Shown here one piece after another: positions 1 through 10,065 of a stretch of 64,000 bases of DNA. The notes below the pieces were generated by a model. The model made no database searches, was not told where the DNA came from, and saw only the letters and a program-made list of their open reading frames with translations. Each line of letters opens with the position of its first letter. The stretch's first letter is position 1. A program made the translations under genes and the position numbers. Location: positions 5,356,608 to 5,420,607 of the forward strand of contig OU696573.1 in the NCBI GenBank assembly GCA_916048095.2, given 5' to 3'. The DNA is from Sacculina carcini. Lineage: Eukaryota > Arthropoda > Thecostraca > Sacculinidae.

Positions 1-2030
1 GCCGCCTCTTTCTTACAACCCAAGTCTGACTTTTCTTACTGGAATGCGTGCTTCTGACTCTACTGCCATTATTCAATCCTGCAATTCCTCATATTTGATT
101 TCTGTCGTATCCAACAATTATGCTATTTCCAATATCACCGTATCTGCTCATATTTCTCCCTTAGCCTCCACTAATTGTATTTCCTCCTTGGTTGGTCTTC
201 TAAATATTCGGTATGTACGCAATAAAGCTAATTTTGTTTCGAATGCCATTCTCTATCACTAGTCACTCTTTTCTCACCGATACCAGGCTTTTTGACAGCG
301 ACGTTTCATCTTTTTCTGCCCAACTTTCGCTTTCATTTAACTTCATGCAAATGAAGATTCACTATCTCGCATCTTCTAAAAAATTTTGCGGTGGTGGTGT
401 CGATGCTATTTATCACTGTTATTTATCGTTATCACTCTTATCTAATCTACAATTTCCTTGTAGATCATTTGAATACGTTGCATTCTCGCTTTGTTTTCCT
501 TCACACCGCAAATTAGGTATTATATTGTTATATCGACATCATCACACTGACACATCCTCAGTATTCCTATCTGAATTTGATACACGCCTTTCTTCTCTGA
601 TACTTCCTCCCATAATTGCATTGTTCTAGGTGATTTGAATTTCTGGATTGACTCACCATCTCATGCCCATGTTTTTTATTTTCTCAACCTGCTAAATTAT
701 TGGGATCTTTCCGTTATGAACCGCTTTGCCACTCACCTATCCGGTCATACCCTCGACATTGTGATTTGTACGCACTCCTCCAGACTGTTTCTACTCGATA
801 TATTCACTTACCCCCTGACATGACTGATCAGACATGAGAGATCATGTCTGATCATAGCCTCATCACATTTTGTCTTTCTTTTCCTTCACTCTCAAAGTCT
901 TCTCCCGCTTCACTGATGCTTCGTGATTAAAAAAAATTGATAATTTATTTTGTTTGTCATTTGGTTACCTCTACTCTGAATCCATCCAGCTATATATTCC
1001 TCCCACCACTCCTCCCCAAGTTTATATCCGACTCTCTATCCTTGATTAATGACCAGATCTTCCCTTTGTGCTTCCCTTTACATCATCTTCGCTCTAGCAC
1101 TCTTCCCTGGCGGTCGGCCGATCTATCCCGCTTGCGTTCAGAATATAGGGCCTGTGAGTGTTCTTGGCGACGCTTTCATTCTTCTTCATCATGGTTCTCT
1201 TTCTGTAGTGCTCGAAAATCTTTTTTTCTCTATGGTTCCTTTGTCCAAATCTAATTTATATCGTTCACAGTTACGCCAACTCCGATCATCTAGCTCACGA
1301 TGGCTGACTGAAAATCATTTCTGGTCACTCCTCTAAGCCATCTTGCTTAATATCTGCCAGTGAATTTGCCTCATTTTTCTCTTGTAAAATTACATTCTTG
1401 CAATCCAAATTACCCACTAGCACTTTTCCTCTCCGATTTCGTCCTTGCACTCTTTCCATTGTTCCTCGATCGCACCGTCTACCACAGCACGTTTTCTTAC
1501 CAAACTTCGCCGTCTACCACAGCACGTTTTCTTACCAAACTTCAGAAGTCTAAATGTCCCACTGACCCCATACAATTTTCTGCTCTCTCTGATGCTATTA
1601 TACTCCTTACTCCACTTTTCACACTTATTTTCAACTCTTCTTCCCTTCACGGTTCATTCATGTATCTTCCAAACATGCCACTATACTGTCGATTCTCAAA
1701 AAATCAAATCTTGATCCCACTCTTCCATGCAACTATCGTCCAATTTCTATTCTATCTCTGTCCTCCAAGCTTCTTGAATCTGCCATCCTTGTTCAATTAC
1801 GGCCTATCATCTTGCATGTTCTCGATCCTTGCCAATCTGGTTTTCTATCTCAGCACTCTACCGAAATACTTCTTCTCTGCCTCGCCAATGATCTATTCTC
1901 TACTTTTTCATTTGGAAATTCCGTGCTTCTGATTTCCTTAGATTTTTCTGCTGCCTTCGATCTAGTCGACCACGAAATCTTATGCTGTGATCTTGCTCAT
2001 ATAGGCCTCACATCTACTGCACTTGTTCTC
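1..2030 (+). pseudogene. L2/CR1-type LINE copy L2-P, 5' part (endonuclease and N-terminal RT), broken
   Basis: Degenerate plus-strand LINE that enters from the left window edge. Frame-shifted pieces show an endonuclease start (GLLNIRYVRNKANFVSNAIL, from about 205), then LNFWIDSPSHAH around 630, which matches the GDFNFWTDSPS motif of the better copy L2-C at 5.9 kb. RT begins near 1640, and LDPCQSGFLSQHSTE and LDFSAAFDLVDHEI are readable at 1818-1990. Many stops and frameshifts make it non-coding. The sequence breaks at 2030 in the middle of RT and resumes at about 8350, so everything between is a later insertion. The L2 assignment rests on RT motifs and on the 3' ends of sister copies. Confidence 0.8.
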
Positions 2031-3010
2031 AACAACAACAACAACAACAATGTATTTGTATAGCGCTCACACAGAAACAAGCGCGAAAGAGACAACAATG
2101 AGAAACAACAGTACACGATATCAAGATGTGAGAAAAGAAGTAGAAAATTCACAGAAAGGAAAAAATAATAATGGAGATAAATAAAATGAAAATAAGTAAA
2201 AACATAAGTAATTGTAAATTGGAGTCATATGGAAGCGTAAGGTGTAAGAGTGCGAGAAGTGGGATCAAAAGATTTAGCAAAAATATATTTACGAAGTGAG
2301 GAGGAAAATCTACTAAAGGATGAAGAGGAAGTGATTGAGGAAGGAAGATCATTGTAGACCCGAGGCGCATAGAAAGAAAAGGATTTTGCGGACCAAGGTG
2401 ACTCGTTGATAGCGTGAGGACAGGATAAAGGACGATGAACACGAGAATTAAAGTCATTAGAAGAAACTAGAAGATCAAAAAGATAGGACGGGGAAGAGCT
2501 ATTGTGCAGAATTTTATATATGAGACAACACAGCCGAAAATGAATCCTAGGAATGATGGGAAGCCAGTGGAATTGGAACAAGAATTGAGAGGTATGGCGG
2601 CAAGGTGAAGGATGGAGCACAAAACGACAGGATTGATTAATTATTTTTTGAGGGATTTTCAGGGATTTGTTGGTAAGAATGTAGTGGAGTGAGCTGCAAT
2701 AATCAAGACGAGAAAGAACAAGAGACTGTATTAATTTAATAGAAGAAGGCTGGTCTAAACAGGATCGAATAGGGTATATACTGCGTAAAATCAAACGACA
2801 GGTGCGTGAAATAGAGACAACATTGTTTGAAAAGGACAAGTTGGAATCGAAGATAGCACCCAAGTTTCGAATAGAGGAAGATACAGCGATTGGGAGTAAT
2901 GGAGGAGAAATGCGCGGAGGGTGAAGGATGAGAAATTCAGACTTAGAAGTGTTGAGAATGAGGCCACGAGAAGTGGTCCAGGACGTAATATCAGAGAGAA
3001 TATCAATCAA
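2031..3010 (-). pseudogene. L2-A LINE, 3' part (C-terminal RT and 3' end with (TTG)n tail)
   Basis: The minus-strand frame 3010-2225 (261 codons) is the post-YADD half of an L2 RT: ILSDITSWTTSRGLILNTSK, NLGAIFDSNLSFSNNV, FHWLPIIPRIHFRLCCLIYK, and the family's usual C-terminal end FDPTSRTLTPYASI. The 3' UTR ends at a GCGCTATACAAATACA terminus followed by (TTG)n, seen on the + strand as the AAC run 2031-2050. Its missing upstream half lies at 7600-8350, separated by L2-C. Stops outside this frame and the split make it dead. Confidence 0.85.
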
Positions 3011-3266
3011 TCAATGTATTTGTTATAGCGCTAATATGCACAGAAGCGCGACAAAATTCAAAAGGTAAACACAACGATGGAGATAAACATGTGACAACAG
3101 TAAGAACACATAATGCACACATAGGAACACACACACACTCACAGACATACACACACATACATAAGCAAAAACATACACATACACATGGGGCACCATAAGT
3201 AAGAATGGGAAAACAAATCACGCGAAATCAGAATCAGACGATCATTCACGCAGGATACAGAATACA
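3011..3266 (-). mobile_element. L2-B: short 3'-end fragment of an L2 LINE with (TTGA)n tail
   Basis: On the minus strand this segment ends in a GCGCTATAACAAATACA terminus followed by TTGATTGATTGA (+ strand 3003-3015), the same terminus as L2-A but with a different tail. It has no coding content and is rich in CA/TG repeats. It may be a separate 5'-truncated insertion or an extension of the L2-C 3' end. A 7-bp match GAGAGAA beside 3000 and beside 7600 is compatible with one target duplication around L2-B plus L2-C, but is short. Confidence 0.55.
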
Positions 3267-3381
3267 CAAACAAACAAACAAACAAACATATATTTACTAT
3301 AGCGCCTTTAAAAACACGGGCGCGCATAACTTAAAGACGAACAACAAAGCGTAAATACATATATACATATACATACATACA

Positions 3382-3500
3382 CAAACATGCACTTATACAT
3401 ATACACACATACACAATCATGCACTTATACATATACACACATACACAAACATGCACTTATACATATACATACATACACAGACATGCACTTGTACATACAC
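3382..3500. repeat. 32-bp minisatellite in the L2-C 3' UTR
   Basis: About 3.5 copies of a 32-bp unit beginning AAACATGCACTTATACATAT and ending ACACACATACAC, starting near 3384, 3416, 3448 and 3480. The copies differ by only a few bases. Confidence 0.85.
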
Positions 3501-3559
3501 ATATACACATGAGTTTTGAGTACAATAAGGAGGAATAGAAAATGGATAGCTGAATGGAA

Positions 3560-5863
3560 TCATAGTTTGGCGAAAGGAGTGAGAGTGTGAGAAGCAGGAT
3601 CAAACGAGATGTCAAAAAGGTGATTTTGAAGTCGGGAAGCAAACATGCGGTAGGAAGAAGATGAAATAATATGAGAAGGAAGAGAATTATAGATGCGCGG
3701 ACCGAAGAAAGTAAAAGATTTAGAGGACCACGAAGATTCATTAGTGGCCCGAGGACAGATGAGGGGAACAGGTCTACGAGAAGAAACATTATCAGAACGA
3801 GTTAAAAGACTGACTAGGTAGGGCGGTTGACTGGGATCATGAAGGAGTTTGAAGATTAGACAGCAAAGGCGAAAGTGGATACGAGAGACAATTGGTAGCC
3901 AACGAAACTTAAATAGAAAACTGGAGGTATGACGGCAAGGAGTAGGGTGAAGAACAAATCGGCAAGATTGGTTAAGAACACGTTGTAGTATTTTTAGGGA
4001 ATAACGAGGTAAGCTAAAGTATAGTGAGTTGCAATAGTCTAATCTAGAGAGTATAAGAGAATTAACAAGTTTAATAGATGAAGATTGATCGAGACAGGGA
4101 CGAATGGGATAGAGTGAACGTAGGATCAGACGACAAGTGCGTGCGACGGAGCGAATGTTATCTACAAAGGAGAGCGAAGAATCAAAAATAATAACAAGAT
4201 TTCGAACGGTAACGGCTAGAGGAACTGAGAGCAGCGGAGGACTAATGCGCGGAGGATGAAGAGGGAGAAACTCAGACTTTGAAGTGTTGATGAGAAGATT
4301 GCGAGCTGCAGCCCAAGAAGAAATATCAGAAAGCACGTCAGATAGCAGGGAAGGAGAATGAAAAGGAAGCGGGATGTAAAACTGAATATCGTCAGCATAG
4401 ATATGAAAACTTATAGAGTGTTTACGAAGAATAGGACAAAGAGAAGACATGTACAGATTAAATAACAAAGGACCAAGAATGGAGCCCTGTGGAACACCAT
4501 GACGTAGAGCAACCGAAGAAGAGACACAGGAATTAAATTTCACAGCATAAGTCCGACCACTGAGATATGATTTGAGAAGGGAGAGAGCACTAGAGCAGAT
4601 ACCAAGATGAGAGAGATCACGAAGAAGAATAGAGTGATTAACCAAATCAAAGGCAGAAGACATATCAAGGAGAACAAGCAAGGCAGACCGACGGTAAGAG
4701 AAGTGGGATAAAACGCCATTGGTTACAGAGATAAGAACAGACTGAGTGGAATATGATGGACGGAAGCCAGATTGGTAAGGATCAAGAAATTGGTTAATGA
4801 AGGGAGAAAGTTGAGAAGAGATGGCAGATTCAAGAAGTTTGGAAGGGAAGCTGAGAAGAGAAATAGGCCGATAATTTTTAATAACAGTTGGATCTAACGT
4901 GGGTTTTTTAAGGATAGGGTAGATTGTAGCATGTTTATCAGCAAGAAAAGCGCCATGGAGGAAAGGACTATTAATCAAATGAAGAAAATAGGGCAAAAGG
5001 GAAGGAATCAATTCAGAAATTGCCTTAAAATTTATAGGATCAGAAGGAGAGAACGACAATTTAGTTGATGAGATAAGGGCAGTTAAGTCAGTCACACTAA
5101 GATGATTAAATGATGAAAAATGATCAGGTGAGGAAATATGTCTGAGAGGAGATAATGAAGGAGGAATAACGGAAAGCAACGAATTGACTTTATCCTCAAA
5201 GAAGGTAGAAAATTGTGAGGCTGTTATAGTGGAAGAAATAGAACGCGAACGAAGACCACGGAGAGACTTCAAAGTAGCCCATAAAGATTTGGGAGAGCGA
5301 GAAAGAGAAGAAAGACGAGTTTTATAGAAGTTACACTTGGCGAGAGAGAGGGCAGAAATGTAAGATGATCGAGCCGAGCAAAACGATAGCCAATCAGATG
5401 AAGAACGAGAGCGTCGCCAACAACGTTCGAGACGGCGCTGAGAACATTTAAGGCTACGGAGATTAGAATTGAACCAAGGAGGAAGGCGAGGAGAAAGAGA
5501 AGCGCATGTCCGAAGGGGAAAAATGCAATCATTAATAGACGTAAGAGCAGCAGACAAACACGGAAATAATTCGGCAGGAGAAAGTGAGTACAGAAAATGG
5601 ATAGGAAGAAAATAATCCAGGAGTGATAGGAACGAGGATGGGTCAAATTTCTTATAGTTACGATAAGTGAAAGAAGAATTAACGGGAGGAGGAGAAAACG
5701 GAATTGAGGTTAAAAGGAGACTGTGATCGGAGATTGACGGATCTGGAGGAATGGTGAGAACGTCCGGAGGATGGCGATCAGAAGAGATGAAAGGCGACGG
5801 AGACAGAATTAAGTCAAGGGTATGGCCAGAGGTATGAGTAGGAGAAGAGTTGCAAAGAAACAA
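3560..5863 (-). CDS. L2-C ORF2: endonuclease C-terminus and reverse transcriptase (767-codon open frame)
   Basis: Second protein of the LINE; it would nick target DNA and prime reverse transcription there. The open frame starts inside the endonuclease (HTSGHTLDLILSPSPF, then SISDHSLLLTS, an SDH-type motif). The RT follows: HATIYPILKKPTLDPTVIKN, YRPISLLSFPSKLLE, SGFRPSYSTQS, LLDMSSAFDLVNHSI, HGVPQGSILGPLLFNLYMSS, then the catalytic IYADDIQFYIP. The family C-terminus is FDPASHTLTPFAKL. The true start lies upstream: endonuclease pieces with ILGDFNFWTDSP (about 5930) and N-terminal residues (about 6250) are in other frames, so the gene has frameshifts and is unlikely to be functional. The RT core itself is intact. 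Confidence 0.85.
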   Translation of the reverse strand: MFLCNSSPTHTSGHTLDLILSPSPFISSDRHPPDVLTIPPDPSISDHSLLLTSIPFSPPPVNSSFTYRNYKKFDPSSFLSLLDYFLPIHFLYSLSPAELFPCLSAALTSINDCIFPLRTCASLSPRLPPWFNSNLRSLKCSQRRLERCWRRSRSSSDWLSFCSARSSYISALSLAKCNFYKTRLSSLSRSPKSLWATLKSLRGLRSRSISSTITASQFSTFFEDKVNSLLSVIPPSLSPLRHISSPDHFSSFNHLSVTDLTALISSTKLSFSPSDPINFKAISELIPSLLPYFLHLINSPFLHGAFLADKHATIYPILKKPTLDPTVIKNYRPISLLSFPSKLLESAISSQLSPFINQFLDPYQSGFRPSYSTQSVLISVTNGVLSHFSYRRSALLVLLDMSSAFDLVNHSILLRDLSHLGICSSALSLLKSYLSGRTYAVKFNSCVSSSVALRHGVPQGSILGPLLFNLYMSSLCPILRKHSISFHIYADDIQFYIPLPFHSPSLLSDVLSDISSWAAARNLLINTSKSEFLPLHPPRISPPLLSVPLAVTVRNLVIIFDSSLSFVDNIRSVARTCRLILRSLYPIRPCLDQSSSIKLVNSLILSRLDYCNSLYFSLPRYSLKILQRVLNQSCRFVLHPTPCRHTSSFLFKFRWLPIVSRIHFRLCCLIFKLLHDPSQPPYLVSLLTRSDNVSSRRPVPLICPRATNESSWSSKSFTFFGPRIYNSLPSHIISSSSYRMFASRLQNHLFDISFDPASHTLTPFAKL

Positions 5864-6603
5864 AGCATAGAGAGAAAGCCTAAGCAGTAGGGGTTACGGG
5901 AGGGAGAATCAGTCCAAAAATTGAAGTCACCTAGAATCAAGAAATTGCTAGAAAAAGACGTAGTGACAGCCTCATGGAGAGGGGAAAATTCATCAAGGAA
6001 CAACGGAGAAGTGCCGGTATGATTGTGTCGATATAATATAAGTAAGCAGAATGCAGAGTGGTTAGGAACATGAAGAGATAGGGCTAGAAATTCAAATGAA
6101 GAAGGAGGGGGAATCAAACTAGAGATAGGGGAAATGGAGAGAGAGTTTGAGAAAATGCAACCAACGCCGCCACCAGGAGATTTACAATTAAAGCGAGCCT
6201 TGTGAAGAAAATTAAATGGTGATACGTTGGAGGAAAACAGCGAGACATCTGACTCAAGTCACCAAGTTTCAGCGAGACAGAGAATGGAAAGGCCATAAAA
6301 AGAGCAGAAGTTTAAGATATGATCGGTTTTATGTCGGCACGATCTAATATTTACAAAACCAATGGAGACGCGATACATACGCTCTGATCCAGGAGAGGGA
6401 AGAATAAGATTGACCGGAGATGAAGACATAGGTGGTGAAGATGATGAATGGGGTGATGAAGAGATAGATTGAGAGGGGTGAGAAAATGAGGAAAAAGAGG
6501 ATAGTCAATGATTCGATTACGGGGATTGAGCCAACGAAATTAGATCAGAATCAGAGGTGGCGGTGCGGCGGCGGATGGAATCCCGGACGGCAGTGAAGGA
6601 AGG

Positions 6604-7597
6604 TCACGAAGTGTCAAATGAAGAGTGAGAATGGGAATGGTTCCGGCCCGAGCGCCCACAATTACAACATTTGGAAGGAGCTGAGCGCGGACAATCAGAT
6701 GAAGAATGATCACCAGAGCAGTGACCACACATTACACGGCTAGAACATCGCGTTGATTTGTGCCCTAGGCCGGCACATCGTGAGCAGCCAGCGACCCAAT
6801 ATCTATCGAACACTGGGCAGGAATGGAGACCAACAAACAAACGGTCGCCAATCGAGCGGATCAGAGAACGAACAGATGGAGAGAGGGACAAGACAGCGTG
6901 AGATACGTTATTCTTTGGCTTGGTGAAAAAAGAAACATCAAGTCAGAGTCCGGAATATTGGCAAGTGGCGGGTTTTTCAGCCGGAGGGATTTGACGAAAT
7001 TATCCGGGGAGATTCCCGCCGGAACATTTGCCAGAGTAATCTTGGGCCGGAGTGGAGCAGCAGATGGGACGTGAATCTCGACATCTGGTACAGCAGCGCG
7101 TAGTTTAGAAGCAGCCCGCTCAGCGGCTCCAGCAGAGGAGCAACGCAAGACGAGACCTCCACCTGACGTAGTGCGTGAACCAGCAATTGGGACATCCTGA
7201 AGAGCAGTCTCCACTAAATTGGGTACGACGGGTGCTTCGTTGCGTGACTTCAAAACGACATCATGCTGCGTGCAGGCCGCTCATTAGAGGTCACCGACGG
7301 TGCAGATTGAGCGGAATCAATCCCACGAATCGTAGATTCAATCACAGAAAGCCGGGAGTCAATGGCGCTCACATTGTGGACGAGTTGGAGAGCAAGTTTA
7401 GCCCGCCCGATACACGGGGAACAAATCCAATTGATGGAGCTCAGCAGCTCACTCTTGACTCCCAGGAGAGAGGCGCATCTAGTGTGAGCCCAGGATGAGC
7501 ACAGGGAACAAGAAATATGCCTAGGCTCACCTGTGTCACGCTTGCAGAATACACACGAATCAGCCATTGAGGCGGTTGCAGTTGAGAAGAGTGCCAT
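6604..7597 (-). pseudogene. L2-C ORF1: PHD-like finger plus CCHC knuckles, frameshifted
   Basis: ORF1-type nucleic-acid-binding protein. The first frame (from 7597; a second Met at about 7567 precedes ADSCVFCKRD) has a C4HC3/PHD-like finger: CVFCKRD, ISCSLCSSWAHTRC and NWICSPC. A second frame (7253-6861) holds a mid-region with ITLANVPAGISPDNFVKSL, resembling an RRM-like strand. A third frame (6891-6604) has CSRCAGLGHKSTRC and CGHCSGDHSSSDCP, then CCNCGRSGRNHSHS. Three frames for one protein show at least two frameshifts. PHD-bearing ORF1 proteins are known in CR1/L2 elements. Confidence 0.75.
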
Positions 7598-7599
7598 GA

Positions 7600-8350
7600 G
7601 AGAAAGGACAAGGAATTAGGAGTTGTATATCATCGGCATAAATATGGAAAGGTTGTTGTATTTACAAAGGACAAGACAGAGAGAAGACATGTAAAGATTG
7701 AAAAGAGTAGGACCCAAGATAGAACCTTGAGGGACACCAGAAATAAGAGAAGCAGATTTTGAAACAGTTGAATTGAAGTTTACTGAAAAAGTGCGACCAG
7801 AGAGATAGGATTTGAGGAGAGACAATGCTGACGAGGATAGACCCAGAGAAGAAAGATCATTGATAAGAATGTCATGTTTGACAAGATCGAAGGCTAGAGA
7901 CATATCGAGAAGAACAAGGAGAACTGATTGACGATAGGAAAATTGAGATAAGATTTCATGAGTAACTGAAATAAGGACGGATTCCGTAGAGTGACAGGAG
8001 CGAAAACCAGATTGGAAAGGATGAAGGACCTGGGAAATAAGGGGAGACAACTGGGAAAAAATAACTGATTCAAGGAGTTTTGAAGGAAAGCTGAGAAGAG
8101 ATATAGGACGGTAATTAGCGCATTCAGACGGATTTAATGTAGGTTTTTTAAGGATAGGATGGACGATGGCATGTTTATCAGATAGGAATTGGCCATGAAG
8201 AAATGATGAATTAATGAGATGTAATAGATAAGGAACAAGATAAAATATTGAAGGAGAGATAGCTCTAAAATTAATAGGATCAGCCGGAGAGGAGGAAATT
8301 TTGAGGGAAGATATCATGGTAAGAATATCTGAAAGATGTATTTGCGAGAA
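7600..8350 (-). pseudogene. L2-A LINE, 5' part (N-terminal RT)
   Basis: Minus-strand frame 8317-7616: ISSLKISSSPADPINFRAI, HPILKKPTLNPSECANYRPI, SGFRSCHSTESVLISVTHEI, LLVLLDMSLAFDLVKHDI and SGVPQGSILGPTLFNLYMSS, then a frameshifted ADDIQLLIPCPF just before the break at about 7600. The next residues expected in the family (LLSDVLSDISSW) are found at 3010, so L2-C was inserted in L2-A. The copy is 5'-truncated near 8350, inside L2-P. Confidence 0.85.
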
Positions 8351-9540
8351 TGAAGTAACTCTTATCTCTTATCTAAACGATCGTTCCTATGCTGTTCGCA
8401 GTAATGCAGCTTTATCGTGCGACTTCCCTCTCACCTCTGGGGTTCCACAAGGCTCTCTTTTTTGTCCTTTACTGTTCAACTTATACGTATCATCCCTTTG
8501 TCATATTCTCTGCATCTATCCAGTTTCATTTCACGTATACATTTCATTTCTTTTTCTACATTTCATTTTCATTTCTCGTAAGCTGACGACATCCAAATAT
8601 ATTTTCCTGTTTCCTCATTCTTAAAATTTGGTCTCTATGCTGCTCACAACTATTTCTTTTTGGGCTGCTTCACGTACACTTGTTCTCAAACCCGAAAAAA
8701 CAGAATATCTTGGCTTTCACCCTCCTCGAATTTCTCCTCACTTTATCAACCTTCCGCTAGCCAATCAAATGCGCAATTTGGGTGTCTTTTTCGATTCTAA
8801 TCTTTCTTTCTCGATTCATTTTTTCAGCTTACCCGCTCGTGCCTCTTTTTACTCCGACAATTTTACCCTATTCGTTCGTCGATTGATGCCTCATCCGCTA
8901 GTCTTGTTAACTCCTATATCTTTTCTAAGATCGAATATTGCAACTCGCTCTTCTTCCATCTTCCCTTGAAATCTCCACTAACTCCAAGCAGTGATCAATC
9001 TTGCTTGTCGGTTTGTACTGACGCTTCCTCTGAGAACTCCCACTTCGGTGCATATCTGGCAGCTCGGTTGGCTACCTGCTCTTTCTCGTATCCGTTATAG
9101 GGTGTGTTGTCGGATCTTCAAACTCATCCACTCTCTCTCTTCTTATCTTCATTCCCTATTGAATCTCAATAATTGTATTTTTTGTCGCAATCCTTTGCCA
9201 TTAGTCTGTCCTCCTGCTCGTAATCAATATTCTTGGTCATCCAAATCCTTTTATTTCTCTGCTCCTCGTATATATAACTCGCTTCCATCATACTTTCACC
9301 ACAAGTCCTCAGACCACAGTCCACTCCACAGTTCAGATCCTTTTCTGCTGATCTTCATAAATATCTGCTCACTCGTTGTCTTGATGATTGAATGTATGAT
9401 TGGTCCTTTGTTATATGTGTTGTTCGTCCTGTGTTGTACCCGTACTGTTCTTGCTATTTGTCGTTTTTCGCCATTGTGAATTGTCTGCTTTCTTTGCTAT
9501 GTTCCGCTTTTGCATATCTTGCATTCGTCGTTGTCTGGTC
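8350..9540 (+). pseudogene. L2-P, 3' part (C-terminal RT)
   Basis: Continuation of the copy that stops at 2030. The text resumes with YLNDRSYAVRSN and SGVPQGS(L)FCPLLFNLYVSSL, then ADDIQIYFP around 8585, NLGVFFDSNLSFS near 8780, and the C-terminal segment WLPALSRIRYRVCCRIFKLI at about 9070-9130. These blocks follow directly on the RT segment lost at 2030. Several frameshifts are present. The 3' UTR runs to roughly 9540, where I-element sequence begins. The usual GCGC-type 3' terminus of this family is not visible, so the true end is unclear. Confidence 0.75.
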
Positions 9541-10065
9541 AGGCTTCTGGTAACCGTGTAATTCCAGTACAACCAGATTAATGGCCGACTCGTCGGCGAC
9601 TAAACCGCCTCACCCACTGTTCTGCAGTGAGGAGGGTGGCTAGACACCCCACGGGAATATGATGATAATTGGGACGCACCGGCCTGTGAGACCATATGGC
9701 TCCCCCAGTCAATGGAACACAGTGAAACACGAAGATAAATGAAATTCAATAATACACAAATATCATGTCATAATTGAGTCAATGTAAATAAATTGATTTA
9801 AAATACATGATCGTAAAAATCGAAGTCATACATCATGATTGATTTGGTGTAAAAATAACGCTAAATCGCAATAATTATATGATAGCAAACAGCCGACCGT
9901 CAAAAACGACAGCGGCGTTCTGCCCAATAATCTCGCCCTAAACATAATTTCGACCAAACAATCGGCGACGGCTCAATTCGTGATTTGGACATTCCATCAA
10001 GACGTGTCTCACGGAGAGAGGTGCATTACATGCACCGCACACAGGCTGTGGTTGTCCGGGCAGTA
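9541..10065 (-). pseudogene. I-type LINE, C-terminal CCHC and 3' UTR
   Basis: The minus strand at 10065-9960 reads PGQPQPVCGACNAPLSVRHV then LMECPNHELSRRRLFG, the Cys/His motif that follows RNase H in I-clade LINEs. Below it lies an AT-rich 3' UTR and a conserved block around 9570-9690 (GGGTGTCTAGCCACCC, TTTAGTCGCCGACGAG on the minus strand). The RNase H that should precede it is at 11765-12550, so J was inserted between them. Confidence 0.75.

Larger units (their letters stand above)
3267..7597 (-). mobile_element. L2-C: nearly full-length L2/CR1-type LINE
   Basis: Minus-strand LINE of about 4.3 kb with, in order, an ORF1 carrying a PHD-like finger and zinc knuckles (7597-6604), an AP-type endonuclease (about 6300-5650), RT (to 3560), a 3' UTR containing a 32-bp minisatellite, the terminus GCGCGCCCGTG...GGCGCTATAGTAAAT, and a (TTTG)n tail at 3267-3288. 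It interrupts L2-A between 7600 and 3010. It is the best-preserved L2 in the window but carries frameshifts in ORF1 and in the endonuclease. Confidence 0.85.
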
